54,758 bases of DNA, from positions 1-54,758 of the forward strand of contig JAJDCO010000066.1 of assembly GCA_029260795.1 (NCBI GenBank), read 5' to 3'. The notes under the pieces were generated by a model. The model was not told the origin of the DNA. It did no database searches and was given only the letters and a program-made list of their open reading frames with translations. Below, piece after piece: positions 17,301-25,766 of this stretch. Both the position numbers and the translations under genes were made by a program. Positions within the stretch are counted from its first letter, which is position 1. The number at the start of each line of letters is the position of its first letter. The stretch comes from Planctomycetota bacterium (GTDB lineage Bacteria > Planctomycetota > OFTM77).

Positions 17301-19889
17301 CACTTGCCGCGCGAGGCTCGTTTGCTCCTGCGGGCTGCCGCACGGGCCGAGATCCAAGCTCGTCACGGCTCACTCGCCCAACAGTTCATTCGCCCCAAGA
17401 GTCCGAGGACGAGACCCACTCCGACTCCGCCGCCGCGCCCGCGCGAGATGCCGCAGGTCTTCGCCCCCGCACTCGCCGTCGACCTCGACTTCTTCAACGG
17501 CTTGGGAGGCTTCTCACCCGACGGACGAGAGTACGTCACGATCCTGGGTAAGGGACAGCACACCCCGGCACCCTGGATCAACGTGATCGCCAATCCGAGC
17601 TTCGGATTCCAAGTCTCGGAATCGGGATCGGGGCATACCTGGTCCGAGAACAGTCGCGAGAACAAGCTGACTCCCTGGTCGAACGATCCGATCTCCGACA
17701 CCCCCGGCGAGACGTTCTACGTGCGCGACGAGGAGACCGGGCAACTCTGGGGGCCGACCAGCCTCCCCATCCGGGACGAAGAATCCCCCTATGTCATCCG
17801 GCATGGTCAAGGCTACAGCCGCTTCGAGCACACCGCCCATGGCATCGCGCTGCGGCTTCTTCAGCTCGTCCCACTCGAGGACTCGATCAAGATCTCTCGC
17901 CTGACGCTCGAGAATCGTTCCGGCCGGAGACGGCGCCTTTCGGTGACGGCCTATCTCGAGTGGGTGCTGGGCGTCTCTCGCACCACGTCGGCATCGCACG
18001 TGGTCACGGACAGCGATCCGGCGACCCAAGCCCTCTTTGCGCGCAACCCGTGGAGTGGGGAGTTCGCCAACCGCACCGCCTTTGCCGACCTGGGAGGACG
18101 ACAGTCCTCTTGGACCTGTGATCGCCGAGAGTTCCTCGGTCGGAACGCGAGCCCGGATCGTCCAGCTTCCCTCGAGCCCGGTGTCCTTCTGTCAGGAAGA
18201 GTCGGAGCGGGCCTCGATCCGTGTGCCGCTCTTCGGACGGAGATCGAGCTCGGGCCCGGCCAAACGACCCACGTCCTTCTCTTGCTGGGCGAGGCGAGTG
18301 GCCCGACCCAGGCACGCTCACTCATCCATCAGTATCGAGCGAACGACTGCGAAGAGATCCTCGCGCAGGTCGGGGAGTTCTGGGATCGCCTGCTGGGCAC
18401 GACCCGAGTCGTCACGCCGTCTCCCGCGATGGATCTTCTTCTCAACCGCTGGCTGCTTTATCAAACACTCACCTGCCGGATCTGGGCTCGCTCGGCCTTC
18501 TACCAATCCGGAGGAGCCTACGGGTTCCGTGATCAGCTGCAGGACGTGATGGCCCTGATGGCTTCGGCACCCGAGATCGCCCGCGAGCAGATCCTCCGAG
18601 CCGCCGCTCGGCAGTTCGAGGCCGGAGATGTCCAGCACTGGTGGCATCCACCCACCGGCCGCGGAGTGCGGACACGAATATCCGACGACCGACTCTGGCT
18701 GCCCCATGTCGTGGCGCGATACCTCGCGGTCACCGGTGATCGAGCGGTGCTCGACGTCGAGATCCCCTGGCTCGATGGCCGAGAGCTCGCCGAGAACGAG
18801 CAGGAGGCCTACTTCGAGCCGACGGCGACTGAGGAGACCGCGACCTTGTGGGAGCATTGCGCTCGGGCCCTGGACTGTAGCCTCGAGGTCGGTGCCCACG
18901 GGCTGCCGTTGATGGGAGCCGGGGATTGGAACGACGGCATGAACCGCGTCGGGGTCCAGGGACGTGGCGAGAGCGTGTGGATGGGGTGGTTCCTGATCGT
19001 GAACCTGAAGGAGCAGGCCGAGATTGCTGAGTCGCGCTCGGACGACGAGCGAGCCGGTCGCTGGCGGCAGGTGGCAGAGGCTCTCTCGGTATCGTTGGAG
19101 CGAGACGGCTGGGATGGCAGCTGGTATCGGCGCGCCTTCTTCGACGACGGAACCCCGCTCGGCTCGGCCAAGAGCGAGGAGTGCCAAATCGACTCGATCT
19201 CACAATCCTGGGCGGTGCTGTCCGGCGTCGCCGACGAACAAAGAGCCCGGCAGGCCATGGAGTCGGTCGATGAGATGCTGGTCGACCGCCACAACCATCT
19301 GATGCTGCTCTTCGCTCCGCCCTTTGATCGCACCCCTCTCGATCCGGGCTACATCAAGAGCTACCTTCCCGGAGTCCGCGAGAACGGTGGACAGTACACT
19401 CATGCCGCCGTTTGGTCGGTGGCCGCCTGGGCCGAGCTCGGCGATGGCGACCGAGCATTCGAGCTCTTCGAGCACCTGAACCCGATCTTGAGAACGAGCG
19501 GGCGCGCGGCCCTTCACCGATACAAGGTGGAGCCCTATGCGATCGCAGCAGACGTCTACTCCCAAGCACCTCATGTCGGCAGAGGGGGATGGACTTGGTA
19601 CACGGGAGCCGCCGGCTGGCTGCATCGCGCCGGCCTGGAGTGGATACTCGGCTTCCGGCGGGAGGGAGAGCGGCTCAGGATCGACCCGTGCATCCCCAAA
19701 GATTGGAAGCGTTTCGAGATCCACACCCGCCAGGGTGAGACTCCCTACCGAATCCTCGTCGAGAACCCGAGAGGCGTGAGCCGGGGCGTCTCGCGAATCA
19801 GCCTGGATGGCGAGGTGTTGCCACCCGGTTCGCTCATCCCCCTGAACGACGATGGACGCGAGCACCGAGTCGAAGTCGAGCTCGGTTGA
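11313..19889 (+). CDS. ndvB: Cyclic beta-1,2-glucan synthase (NdvB/Cgs-like)
   Basis: 2,858 residues from a TTG start, close to the ~2,830 of rhizobial NdvB, so it appears full length. The enzyme polymerises UDP-glucose into beta-1,2-glucan on a protein carrier, cyclises it and trims chain length, in the inner membrane. Order seen: N-terminal domain (1-415); hydrophobic helices at about 419-470; GT84 glycosyltransferase core (about 490-810) with D639-A-D641 in ITLDADTRLP and HRWARGDWQLLPW; further membrane helices at about 830-880 and 955-1000; middle glucoamylase-like domain (about 1040-1550, TTVAHDFGWIGI), taken in this family as the cyclising module; two GT36/GH94 sandwich regions (about 1570-1830 and 2045-2370); and the GH94-type barrel with D2538 in GDWNDGMN. 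No frameshift is seen over 8.5 kb. No dedicated exporter (NdvA-like) is adjacent. The product is expected to be a periplasmic osmoregulated glucan. Confidence 0.93.
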   Translation: MSLTDLEAFAPSLSEDPIRAELFGVERLEEHARSLAAAQEVTPEPCKGRNLLPRVRENAQVLLAAYRSIATTVRAKGEITPEAEWLLDNFHIVEEQVWGIRHHLPGSYYRLLPKIAKGHLAGCPRVYGLAWAYVAHTDSRFELETLRRYVRAYQSVQVLTIGELWAVAIHLRVALVENLRRLSQLIVYSRAERAKADELSDRLLGLSGPRPKNVKEVLACIGETAPSRPFAVQLVQRLRDHGPSILPALTWLNARLREQGSSAEDMVSLEHHAQAAANVSFRNIITSMRWMSSIDWTDFFESVSTVDDLLRAAPGFAAFDFETRNEYRAQIELLARSSPRDEIEVARSCVSWAQEAAARHASSPDRAPSEGLLGVPERAEEDPGYYLVSRGRPAFERSLGFRVPWRLRLSRIIAEHATSGFLGTIVLLTSLLLLALLYFTRSAGASPVALVVLGILGLVPASEIAVTLVHRLIPSLLRPKRLPKLELAAGVPSELRTLVVVPMLLTSLEDIESMVDRLEVHYLANPRGYLHFALLSDWVDAPAESMPEDAERLAVLVEGIARLNAIYAGPPGAWDRFFVFHRRRLWNERAGLWIGWERKRGKLHELNRLLRGARDTTFIGSDGQSPLAPPDVRYVITLDADTRLPKDSAYRLVGAAAHPLNRPRFDAEQARVVEGYAVLQPRITPSLPTGPASSVYQRIISGPGGVDPYAAATSDVYQDLFEEGSYTGKGIYDVDAFEEALEGRVPENSLLSHDLFEGLFARAGLLSDVDLFEEFPSNYEQSARRLHRWARGDWQLLPWLLGRARDGASRKPRGGIPALGRWKIVDNLRRSLVAPFSFAVAVAGWSLPLAPPLVWTGLMIGALGATTLISVLDGLLPRRWGISKRSHLRAVGHDISVALSKTFLAVTMLAHQAWLMTDAMVRTLGRLYLTKRNLLEWVTAAQAAGGVDLRLQVFYWRLRHGLVLAVGAGALFVVCKPSAWPVAGPFVLLWILAPALAWRMSLPTELAKAHLLSDPERRSLRLIARSTWRFFEKFVDQESHSLPPDNFQEDPEPVVAQRTSPTNLGLYLLSTTVAHDFGWIGILEMTDRLEATFESMGKLRRVRGHFCNWYDTGDLRALEPVYVSTVDSGNLAGHLIALAQTCRELEHRKGILPESLEGVRDALELMLESVNATQYPERTQTVTVVQLREAAESLASAMDPPPTSERSWLERLELLEREADNLLDIARTLASDGSDSDVLYWAGAIWRTIRSQARDMPVSGLEAEKGLERRLSALAALAEVLVQEMDFGFLFDSSRGLFSIGYRVADGALDPSSYDLLASEARLASFIAIAKGDVPPRHWFLLGRSLTPVGRGAALVSWSGSMFEYLMPLIVMHQPAQSLLDLTCRLVVAQQIRYGAERGVPWGVSESAYNVRDVHLTYQYRDFGVPGLGLKRGLFEDVVVAPYATGLAAMVNARAALSNFTRLEEAGGRGRYGFFEALDYTPSRLPEGDDLAVVRAYMAHHQGMILVSLGNVVHGGLTQRQFHAHPFVQAAELLLQERTPRAVAVTRPRGEEVREAALVRDLIPATLRRFDSPHDDTPRTHLLSNGRYSVMMTAAGAGYSRWQGQAVTRWREDSTRDCWGTFVYLRDPEIGSCWSGGFQPTGVQAEDYDVVYTEDRVKIFQRHRSLATALEVVVSPEDDAEIRRLTVTNLESRERPIDVTSYAEVVLTRQAADEAHPAFSNLFVATEFVPHLETLLAHRRPRSVDEPSVWLAHLATIEGTTRGSVQYETDRARFLGRGRSVRAPLSIVDGGPLSDTVGTVLDPILSLRYCLVLPAEDSAHVTFTTLAASSREEALEKAEKYRQVATFGRESSLAWTQAQIQLHHLRISQQEAHLFQGLANRLIFNDATLRAAPQIQARNRCGAPGLWPYGISGDLPIVLVRTERAEEREVIRQLVRAHEYWHLKGLSTDLVILNEEGSSYAQGLQEDLEGVVEASQSSVDHDQHAEHGSIKVLRADHLPREARLLLRAAARAEIQARHGSLAQQFIRPKSPRTRPTPTPPPRPREMPQVFAPALAVDLDFFNGLGGFSPDGREYVTILGKGQHTPAPWINVIANPSFGFQVSESGSGHTWSENSRENKLTPWSNDPISDTPGETFYVRDEETGQLWGPTSLPIRDEESPYVIRHGQGYSRFEHTAHGIALRLLQLVPLEDSIKISRLTLENRSGRRRRLSVTAYLEWVLGVSRTTSASHVVTDSDPATQALFARNPWSGEFANRTAFADLGGRQSSWTCDRREFLGRNASPDRPASLEPGVLLSGRVGAGLDPCAALRTEIELGPGQTTHVLLLLGEASGPTQARSLIHQYRANDCEEILAQVGEFWDRLLGTTRVVTPSPAMDLLLNRWLLYQTLTCRIWARSAFYQSGGAYGFRDQLQDVMALMASAPEIAREQILRAAARQFEAGDVQHWWHPPTGRGVRTRISDDRLWLPHVVARYLAVTGDRAVLDVEIPWLDGRELAENEQEAYFEPTATEETATLWEHCARALDCSLEVGAHGLPLMGAGDWNDGMNRVGVQGRGESVWMGWFLIVNLKEQAEIAESRSDDERAGRWRQVAEALSVSLERDGWDGSWYRRAFFDDGTPLGSAKSEECQIDSISQSWAVLSGVADEQRARQAMESVDEMLVDRHNHLMLLFAPPFDRTPLDPGYIKSYLPGVRENGGQYTHAAVWSVAAWAELGDGDRAFELFEHLNPILRTSGRAALHRYKVEPYAIAADVYSQAPHVGRGGWTWYTGAAGWLHRAGLEWILGFRREGERLRIDPCIPKDWKRFEIHTRQGETPYRILVENPRGVSRGVSRISLDGEVLPPGSLIPLNDDGREHRVEVELG

Positions 19890-19942
19890 GTTCCCCCACG
19901 TCGAAGATCGGATCGAGCGAATCGACTCCGCCCCGTGGCTGC

Positions 19943-21478
19943 TCAGCCGTCCTTCACGGAGCCTCCGACTTTCGCCGGAACCTGGGTGTCCTTCTTCGAG
20001 AGCTCGAAGTCGCGGCCTGGTTGATGAAGCGTCAGCCCCGTGACGCTCCCATCCTCATCGCGCTGGAAGGAAGCGGAGGCGGCTTCCATGCCCTTGAACT
20101 TCCACCGGCCGTCGGCATCGGGATCCAGGAGCTGGTAGACGAGCTCTCCCGGGATGTCGATCGAAAGGCGGCCGCCTCGGCCGAAGACCTTGACCTCCAG
20201 GCTCCCGGTTTCGGGAGCGTAGCGGCCGAGGTACGGACGCAGAGAATCGGGGACCGTCTCTTCGACGCCCGGATGGATCAGCAACCGCTCGATGTCGCTC
20301 TCGATGCGGATCGGAGTCAGGGCGCCGCGAGATTGCGTGAAGTACAAGGCGATGAGATCGTGGTCCGGCCAGGCCCAGGCGATCGTGCCGTCCGACCCGC
20401 TGTGTCCGAAGATGAGTGGCTGGCCTTCTGTCCCGGTCCCCTCCGGGACGTGCAGCACGGCGAGTTGGCCGTAGGTCACCTCCAGTCCCGAGAAGCCGGT
20501 CGGGAATGGCTTGTCCGAGCCGAGCGACGTCATCTTCGAGGCCGGCGTCAGCGTCCGCTCGATCGAGGCCTTGGAGAGGAGCTGTACCTCACCGACCCGG
20601 CCGCCGTCCATCCACATCGCCAAGAACCGCGCGTAGTCACTGGGCGTCGAGTACAGGCTCTGCGATCCCCAAGCGAAGGGATAGAAAGGACGGCCACCGG
20701 CCCGCCAGATGCGCCCCCACTCGCCGCGCGGTTTGAAGTACAGGCTCGCTATTCGATCCCAACGCGGGTCTTCCTCTTCGGACGGGAAGAACGAGTCACT
20801 CATGCCGAGCGGCTCGAGAAGGCGCTGCGTCATGAAGGCCTCGAGGGTCTGCCCTGAGGCCTTCTCGATCACGGCACCCAGCGTATCGCTGCCGGCGTCG
20901 CTGTACCAGAACTTGCTACCGGGCTCGAAGTCGGGGCCGTGCTCTCCGGCGGCATCGGCCATGGCGAGCAGGCTGGGATGGTCGCGTGTACTTAGCTTCA
21001 TGATGCTCAAGGGAAGTCCGCTGCGATGCTCGAGCAGCTGCTGAAGGGTGATCGTCTTCGCTTTCTCGGTACCGAAAGACGGCAGGTACTGGGCGACCGT
21101 ATCGGTGAGCTTCAGCTTCCCTTCGTCGATCAAGATCTGCACAGCCGCGCCGGTCAGTGTCTTGGTCATCGAGCGAATGTTGAAGATCGTGTCGGTGCCC
21201 ATGGGTACCTCGTCTTCGCGATCCCGCCATCCGAAGCCTTCGTGAAAGACCGTCCGGCGATTCTTGATCACGAGCAGCTCGGCGCCGATGGCCTGCTCCT
21301 TCTCGACCCAGTTGCGCACGACGTCGGCGAGCTTGCCCAGTGCGGCCGAGTCCATCCCCTGACTCTCGGGGCTCGCCGTGGGAAAGGGCGCATCGTCGGC
21401 AGCCCAAACGGGCATCGACGGCGTGCTGAGCAGCAATAGGACGAGAAGCGTGCCGAGATGAAGGTGACGGAAGCGCAT
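19943..21478 (-). CDS. Secreted serine hydrolase of the beta-lactamase/PBP fold
   Basis: 511 residues with a signal peptide ending VWAADD (about residue 26). The start at 21478 has GAGGAA six bases upstream. The class C beta-lactamase/D-Ala-D-Ala peptidase motifs are visible: S103-x-x-K106 in IRSMTKT, Y192-S-D in WYSDAGS (Y-x-N in many relatives) and H359-S-G in FGHSGSDG. The family includes esterases, D-aminopeptidases and peptidoglycan enzymes, so the substrate cannot be named, and true beta-lactamase activity is not implied. After the catalytic domain (to about residue 400) there is a ~110-residue beta-rich C-terminal domain (YLGRYAPETGSLEVKVFGRGG), typical of this family's lipocalin-like tail. 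It is convergent with the glucan synthase and divergent from the M28 peptidase. Confidence 0.9.
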   Translation of the reverse strand: MRFRHLHLGTLLVLLLLSTPSMPVWAADDAPFPTASPESQGMDSAALGKLADVVRNWVEKEQAIGAELLVIKNRRTVFHEGFGWRDREDEVPMGTDTIFNIRSMTKTLTGAAVQILIDEGKLKLTDTVAQYLPSFGTEKAKTITLQQLLEHRSGLPLSIMKLSTRDHPSLLAMADAAGEHGPDFEPGSKFWYSDAGSDTLGAVIEKASGQTLEAFMTQRLLEPLGMSDSFFPSEEEDPRWDRIASLYFKPRGEWGRIWRAGGRPFYPFAWGSQSLYSTPSDYARFLAMWMDGGRVGEVQLLSKASIERTLTPASKMTSLGSDKPFPTGFSGLEVTYGQLAVLHVPEGTGTEGQPLIFGHSGSDGTIAWAWPDHDLIALYFTQSRGALTPIRIESDIERLLIHPGVEETVPDSLRPYLGRYAPETGSLEVKVFGRGGRLSIDIPGELVYQLLDPDADGRWKFKGMEAASASFQRDEDGSVTGLTLHQPGRDFELSKKDTQVPAKVGGSVKDG

Positions 21479-21877
21479 GGAGTTTCCTCGGGCAGGTGGC
21501 CCCGAATCTCAACCGCCCCCAGCCAATGAGGCGAGGACGGCCGAAGGGCACCAGGAGAAGGAACAGAGCAGCCGACCAACGAAAGGCGCAACGGCTCGAC
21601 CGGATCGATGGGTCCCAAGACAACCAAGTCTCGAAGTCCTTTCTCGATGGGAGGAACCGCCCGCGCAGCCAGCGGCACTCGCTGACGAAGGGCTGGGGCC
21701 CCTCGCTCACGGCGAACCCAACGCGCGTCCGCATGACAACGTCCTGAGCGAACCGAGCGCACTGCAAGCAGGCAGAGCGCGAAGCGTGCCGCTTGCAAGG
21801 CCCGCGGGCAGCCTCTAGGCTGCTGTCCGTTCGCTCCCAGACCTCCTGGTTCGTCCAAAAAAATGAGGAACGCCGTG
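21479..21877. other. Divergent intergenic region between hydrolase and peptidase
   Basis: This holds the two divergent start regions. A small hairpin with arms GCAGCC (21808-21813) and GGCTGC (21818-21823) lies about 55 bases before the peptidase start. I see no gene and no promoter I could defend. Confidence 0.4.
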
Positions 21878-23956
21878 ATGCGCCTTGTCGCTCTCCTCGC
21901 CTTCGTCGGTCTACTCGGTCCGATCGCCCGCGCCCAGCAGGACAGCCCCGATCGGATGCGGGGTTTTTCCGAGAAGGGAGCGGTGCGTCAGCACGCTCAC
22001 GAGCAGGCTTTTCTCGCGATCCCGAAACCGGAAAAGGCGCGGCGTTGGCTGAAGACTTTGACCGAGAAGCCGCGCATGGCCGGCACCGAGGGCATGCGTC
22101 GCGCCGCCGAGTGGGCCCGAGAGCGACTTCGCGAGTTCGGATGGGAGGTCGAGCTCGACGAGTATCACGTGCTCCTCAGCACACCCGAGTCGATCGAGGT
22201 CCGACTCGTCACGCCAACCGAGGTCCTCTTCAGTCTTCGCGAGCAAGGCGAGCCGACGGACAAGGACACGTTCGAGCAGGACGCCGCGTCGGGCTTCAAC
22301 GCCTACTCCGCCTCCGGTGAGGTGCGGGCGCCGGTCGTGTACGCGAATCGTGCCTCGGAAGCGGACTTCGATCGACTCGAGGCGCTCGGCATCGACGTGA
22401 AGGGACACATCGTGCTCGCCCGTTACGGCGGCATGTTCCGCGGCATCAAGGTCCGCAATGCGGCGGAGCGCGGGGCGGTCGGCATCCTGCTCTATACGGA
22501 TCCGGCCGACGACGGCTTCTTCCGCGGCGACGCTTATCCTCGCGGCCCCTGGCGGCCCGCGTCCGGCATCCAGCGCGGCAGCATCCTCGATATGACGATT
22601 CATCCGGGCGACCCGCTCACGCCGGGCTGGGCCGCCCGCGAGGACGCGCAGCGCATTCAGCCGAGCGAGGCGCTCACGATGCCGGCGATTCCGTGCGTGC
22701 CGATCAGTGCCAAAGAGGCCACCCCGATCCTCGAGGCCCTCGCCGGCGACAACGTCCCGAGCGGCTGGCAAGGCGCCCTGCCCTTCACCTACCACCTCGG
22801 CCCCGGTCCGGCCGAGGTCGAGATGAAGGTGAAGATGAAGGAGGAGCTGCGCCCGATCGCCAACGTCATCGCGCGGCTCGAAGGCGCCGAGTATCCCGAG
22901 CAGCAGGTGCTGCTCGGGGGGCACCTCGACTCGTGGACGCACGGCGCCGTCGACAACGGCAGCGGATCGACGGCTCTGATCGAAGCCGCGCGCGCGCTCG
23001 GCGAAGCGGCGCGTCAAGGCCATCGCCCGCGGCGTACGATCGTGGTCGCGCTCTGGGACGGTGAGGAGTTCGGGATCATCGGCTCGACCGAGTTCGTCGA
23101 AGCGCATCTCGAGGAGCTGCGCGAGCACGCGATCGCCTATCTCAACCTCGACGCGGCCATCTCGGGGCCCACGTTCGGCGGCTCGGGCTCGCCCTCGCTC
23201 AAGAACGTGCTCCGGACGGCGACGCAGCGGGTCGAGGAACCGCTCAGCGGTGACACGGTCTACGACCGTTGGAGCGGTGGCCGTGGCGAACCGCGATTGG
23301 GAGACCTCGGGTCGGGCTCGGACTACGCGGCCTTCGTCCAGCACGCCGGCATCCCCGCGCTGAGCTTCGGCTTCGGTGGCCCGAACGGCAACTACCATTC
23401 GATGTACGATACGTTCGAGTGGATGCAGCGCTTCGGAGATCCGACCTTCCACTTTCACACGACGGCGGCACGGCTCGTCGGCGTGGTGGCGCTGCGACTG
23501 GCAAACGCGGACCTGCTTCCCATCGACGGTGCCCTGGCGGTCCGGCGAGTTGCCACCGAGAGCGAGAAGCTGAAGGCAGCTCACCCCACGATCGACGTCG
23601 ACACGGTCATTCGCGAAGCCAATGCCGTCGGCGACCTGATCGGACAGCGTCAAGGCCGCATCGAGCAACGGCTCCTCGACGGCGCCGTCGAGGCGGCGGA
23701 GCTGGCCGCCATCAACGGCGCTCTTCGCCGGATCGAGCAGCACTTCACCTCGGACGCCGGGCTGTTCGGTCGCCCCTGGTATCGGCACCTCGTGTTCGCA
23801 CCCGACCCAAAGCTCGGCTACGGCGGGCAGACGCTGCCGGGTCTCCGTGAGGCGGCCGAGACTGCGGACGCCGACCGAGTGCGGGTGGAGGTCGATCGAC
23901 TGCGGTCTGCTCTGAGGCGAATCCGCCAGGACTTCGAGCAGCTCGGCTCGTCGTGA
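21878..23956 (+). CDS. Secreted M28-family metallopeptidase, PSMA/glutamate-carboxypeptidase-II-like
   Basis: 692 residues from the ATG at 21878, chosen over 21863 because GAGGAA lies seven bases upstream of it. A signal peptide ends at IARAQQ. The architecture is that of glutamate carboxypeptidase II: an N-terminal catalytic segment, an inserted PA domain (about 150-290, KGHIVLARYGGMFRGIKVRNAAERGAVGILLY in pieces), the zinc peptidase core, and a C-terminal helical dimerisation domain from about 555. All di-zinc ligands are present: H349 in GGHLDSW, D359 in VDNGSGS (bridging), E396/E397 in WDGEEFG (general base and ligand), D425 in LNLDAA and H507 in NYHSMYDTF. It should release C-terminal or acidic residues from peptides outside the cytoplasm. 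The ABC exporter genes follow after 40 bases on the same strand, so it probably heads that operon. Confidence 0.93.
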   Translation: MRLVALLAFVGLLGPIARAQQDSPDRMRGFSEKGAVRQHAHEQAFLAIPKPEKARRWLKTLTEKPRMAGTEGMRRAAEWARERLREFGWEVELDEYHVLLSTPESIEVRLVTPTEVLFSLREQGEPTDKDTFEQDAASGFNAYSASGEVRAPVVYANRASEADFDRLEALGIDVKGHIVLARYGGMFRGIKVRNAAERGAVGILLYTDPADDGFFRGDAYPRGPWRPASGIQRGSILDMTIHPGDPLTPGWAAREDAQRIQPSEALTMPAIPCVPISAKEATPILEALAGDNVPSGWQGALPFTYHLGPGPAEVEMKVKMKEELRPIANVIARLEGAEYPEQQVLLGGHLDSWTHGAVDNGSGSTALIEAARALGEAARQGHRPRRTIVVALWDGEEFGIIGSTEFVEAHLEELREHAIAYLNLDAAISGPTFGGSGSPSLKNVLRTATQRVEEPLSGDTVYDRWSGGRGEPRLGDLGSGSDYAAFVQHAGIPALSFGFGGPNGNYHSMYDTFEWMQRFGDPTFHFHTTAARLVGVVALRLANADLLPIDGALAVRRVATESEKLKAAHPTIDVDTVIREANAVGDLIGQRQGRIEQRLLDGAVEAAELAAINGALRRIEQHFTSDAGLFGRPWYRHLVFAPDPKLGYGGQTLPGLREAAETADADRVRVEVDRLRSALRRIRQDFEQLGSS

Positions 23957-23996
23957 GAACGTGCGGGGAGCACGCGCCTCCGCGTCCGGTCTTCGC

Positions 23997-25766
23997 ATGA
24001 GCCGCTTCCGAAGACTCGGACGCCTGCTCCGGCACCATCGCCGGTGGTTCCTGGCCGGCCTGATCTGCGTGCCCGGTGCGGTCACGCTCGAGCTTTGGAT
24101 CCCGCGCCTGCTGGGCAAGGGCATCGACGACGTGGAGCGCGTCAGCCGTGGCGACGACGGCGGCACGATCGACATCGGCGACCGGCTCTTCACCTTGTTC
24201 GTGGTCGTGGTCGGCCTGACGGCGCTCAAGAGCGCCTTCCGATTCGGCATGCGCTACTGGCAGAACGTCGGTTGTCGCGTGGTCGAGGAGGAGCTGCGCC
24301 ACGACCTCCTGGCCCATCTCGAGTCGCTGAGCGCCGGCTACTTCGATCGGAATCGGACGGGCGATTTGCTCAGCCGAGCGACCGCCGACATCGAAGCGAT
24401 CCGGATGGCGATCGGGCCGGGGTTGATGTACCTCGTGAACACGCTGCTGGTGTTACCCTTCGCCCTCGCCTACCTCCTCTCGCTCGACGCGACGTTGACG
24501 CTGGCGCTCTCAGTGCCGTTGGCCGCCATCGCGCTGACGGTACGGCTTCTCGGTCCTCGCCTCTATCGCCGCTCCCGCGCCGTTCAAGATCGAGCCGCCG
24601 ATCTGAGTGCCCGAGCCGTGGACGGCTTTCAAGGTGTCCGGGTCATCCAGGCCTTCAACCGCGAGCAGTCCGAGGTCGACGCCTTCGGGATGCTCTCACG
24701 CGACTACGCGCACAGCCAGCTCGAGCTCGCCAAGACGCGCGGCTGGCTGCAGGTGTTCCTGGGGGCCGGTCGTCGCGTCTGCATCTTGGCGATCCTGATG
24801 ATCGGCGGGTGGGCGGTGATGCGCGATCGGCTCTCGCTCGGTGACTTCTTCGTGTTCATCCAGTACACGGAGATGCTGTTCTTCCCGCTGATGGCATTCG
24901 GCTGGGTGCTAGGGCTGTTTCAGCGCGGCCGTGCGGCATGGGACCGCTTGGACGAAGTCTTCACGGCGACGCCGGAGGTGTGCGCTGCGACCGGCGAGCC
25001 GCCGCTTCCCCGGCTGTCGGGTGACATCCGCTTCGACGGCCTCACCTTCGGCTACGAGCCGGACTGCCCGGTGCTGCGCGATCTCGATCTGCACATTCAC
25101 GCCGGCGAGACGGTCGGCATCGTCGGGCGCACGGGCAGCGGCAAGTCGACATTGGCGCGCCTGATCGCACATCTCTATCCGGTGCCCGCCGGCTCCCTTC
25201 GTTTGGACGACCTACCGATCGAGGAGCTCCCGCTCGCCTGGCTCCGACACCAGATCGGATTCGTGCCCCAGGAGACTTTCCTGCTCTCCGACACGATCGA
25301 GGCGAACATCCGCTTTGGGCGGCCCGACGCGACGGACGAGGCGGTGCGCTGGGCGGCACGGGTCTCCCAGATCGACCGGGACATCGTAGACTTCAAAGAC
25401 GGTTATGAGCAAATGATCGGTGAGCGCGGCGTGACGTTGTCCGGCGGCCAGCGCCAGCGGACCGCCTTGTCTCGGGCGGTGCTGATGGAGCCGAGCATCC
25501 TCATCCTGGACGACTCGCTCGCCTCGGTCGATGCCGATACCGAGGAGCGCATCTTGCACGAGCTCCGGGAGGTCATGCGCGACCGGACCTGCCTGTTCAT
25601 CTCGCACCGCCTCTCGGCACTGCGCGATGCCGATCGGCTGCTGGTCCTCGATGAAGGTCGACTGGTCGAGCAGGGATGCCACGCTGACCTGGTCGCGCTC
25701 GGTGGCGTCTATGCGCGCCTGTTCCACCAGCACGAGCTCGAGCAGCAGCTCGAGGACCTGCCATGA
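23997..25766 (+). CDS. ABC exporter half-transporter A (MdlA/MsbA-like)
   Basis: About 589 residues from the ATG at 23997 (an in-frame GTG at 23961 is a weaker candidate). The N-terminal ~320 residues form a six-helix type-IV exporter membrane domain beginning MSRFRRLGRLLRHHRRW. The ATPase domain has Walker A GRTGSGKST (about 377-385), Q-loop FVPQETF, signature LSGGQRQR, and Walker B ILILDDSLASVD. The residue after Walker B is Asp rather than the catalytic Glu. The stop overlaps the start of the next half-transporter by four bases (ATGA), so the two are translationally coupled and surely form a heterodimer. The substrate is unknown; lipids, peptides or drugs are all possible. Placement after a secreted peptidase might hint at peptide traffic, but that is only inference. 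Confidence 0.92.
   Translation: MSRFRRLGRLLRHHRRWFLAGLICVPGAVTLELWIPRLLGKGIDDVERVSRGDDGGTIDIGDRLFTLFVVVVGLTALKSAFRFGMRYWQNVGCRVVEEELRHDLLAHLESLSAGYFDRNRTGDLLSRATADIEAIRMAIGPGLMYLVNTLLVLPFALAYLLSLDATLTLALSVPLAAIALTVRLLGPRLYRRSRAVQDRAADLSARAVDGFQGVRVIQAFNREQSEVDAFGMLSRDYAHSQLELAKTRGWLQVFLGAGRRVCILAILMIGGWAVMRDRLSLGDFFVFIQYTEMLFFPLMAFGWVLGLFQRGRAAWDRLDEVFTATPEVCAATGEPPLPRLSGDIRFDGLTFGYEPDCPVLRDLDLHIHAGETVGIVGRTGSGKSTLARLIAHLYPVPAGSLRLDDLPIEELPLAWLRHQIGFVPQETFLLSDTIEANIRFGRPDATDEAVRWAARVSQIDRDIVDFKDGYEQMIGERGVTLSGGQRQRTALSRAVLMEPSILILDDSLASVDADTEERILHELREVMRDRTCLFISHRLSALRDADRLLVLDEGRLVEQGCHADLVALGGVYARLFHQHELEQQLEDLP

Noticed and set aside
19943..21478. Calling the serine hydrolase an antibiotic-resistance beta-lactamase
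   Set aside because: The S-x-x-K, Y-S-D and H-S-G motifs are shared by esterases and D-amino-acid peptidases; no class C beta-lactamase-specific evidence is visible.
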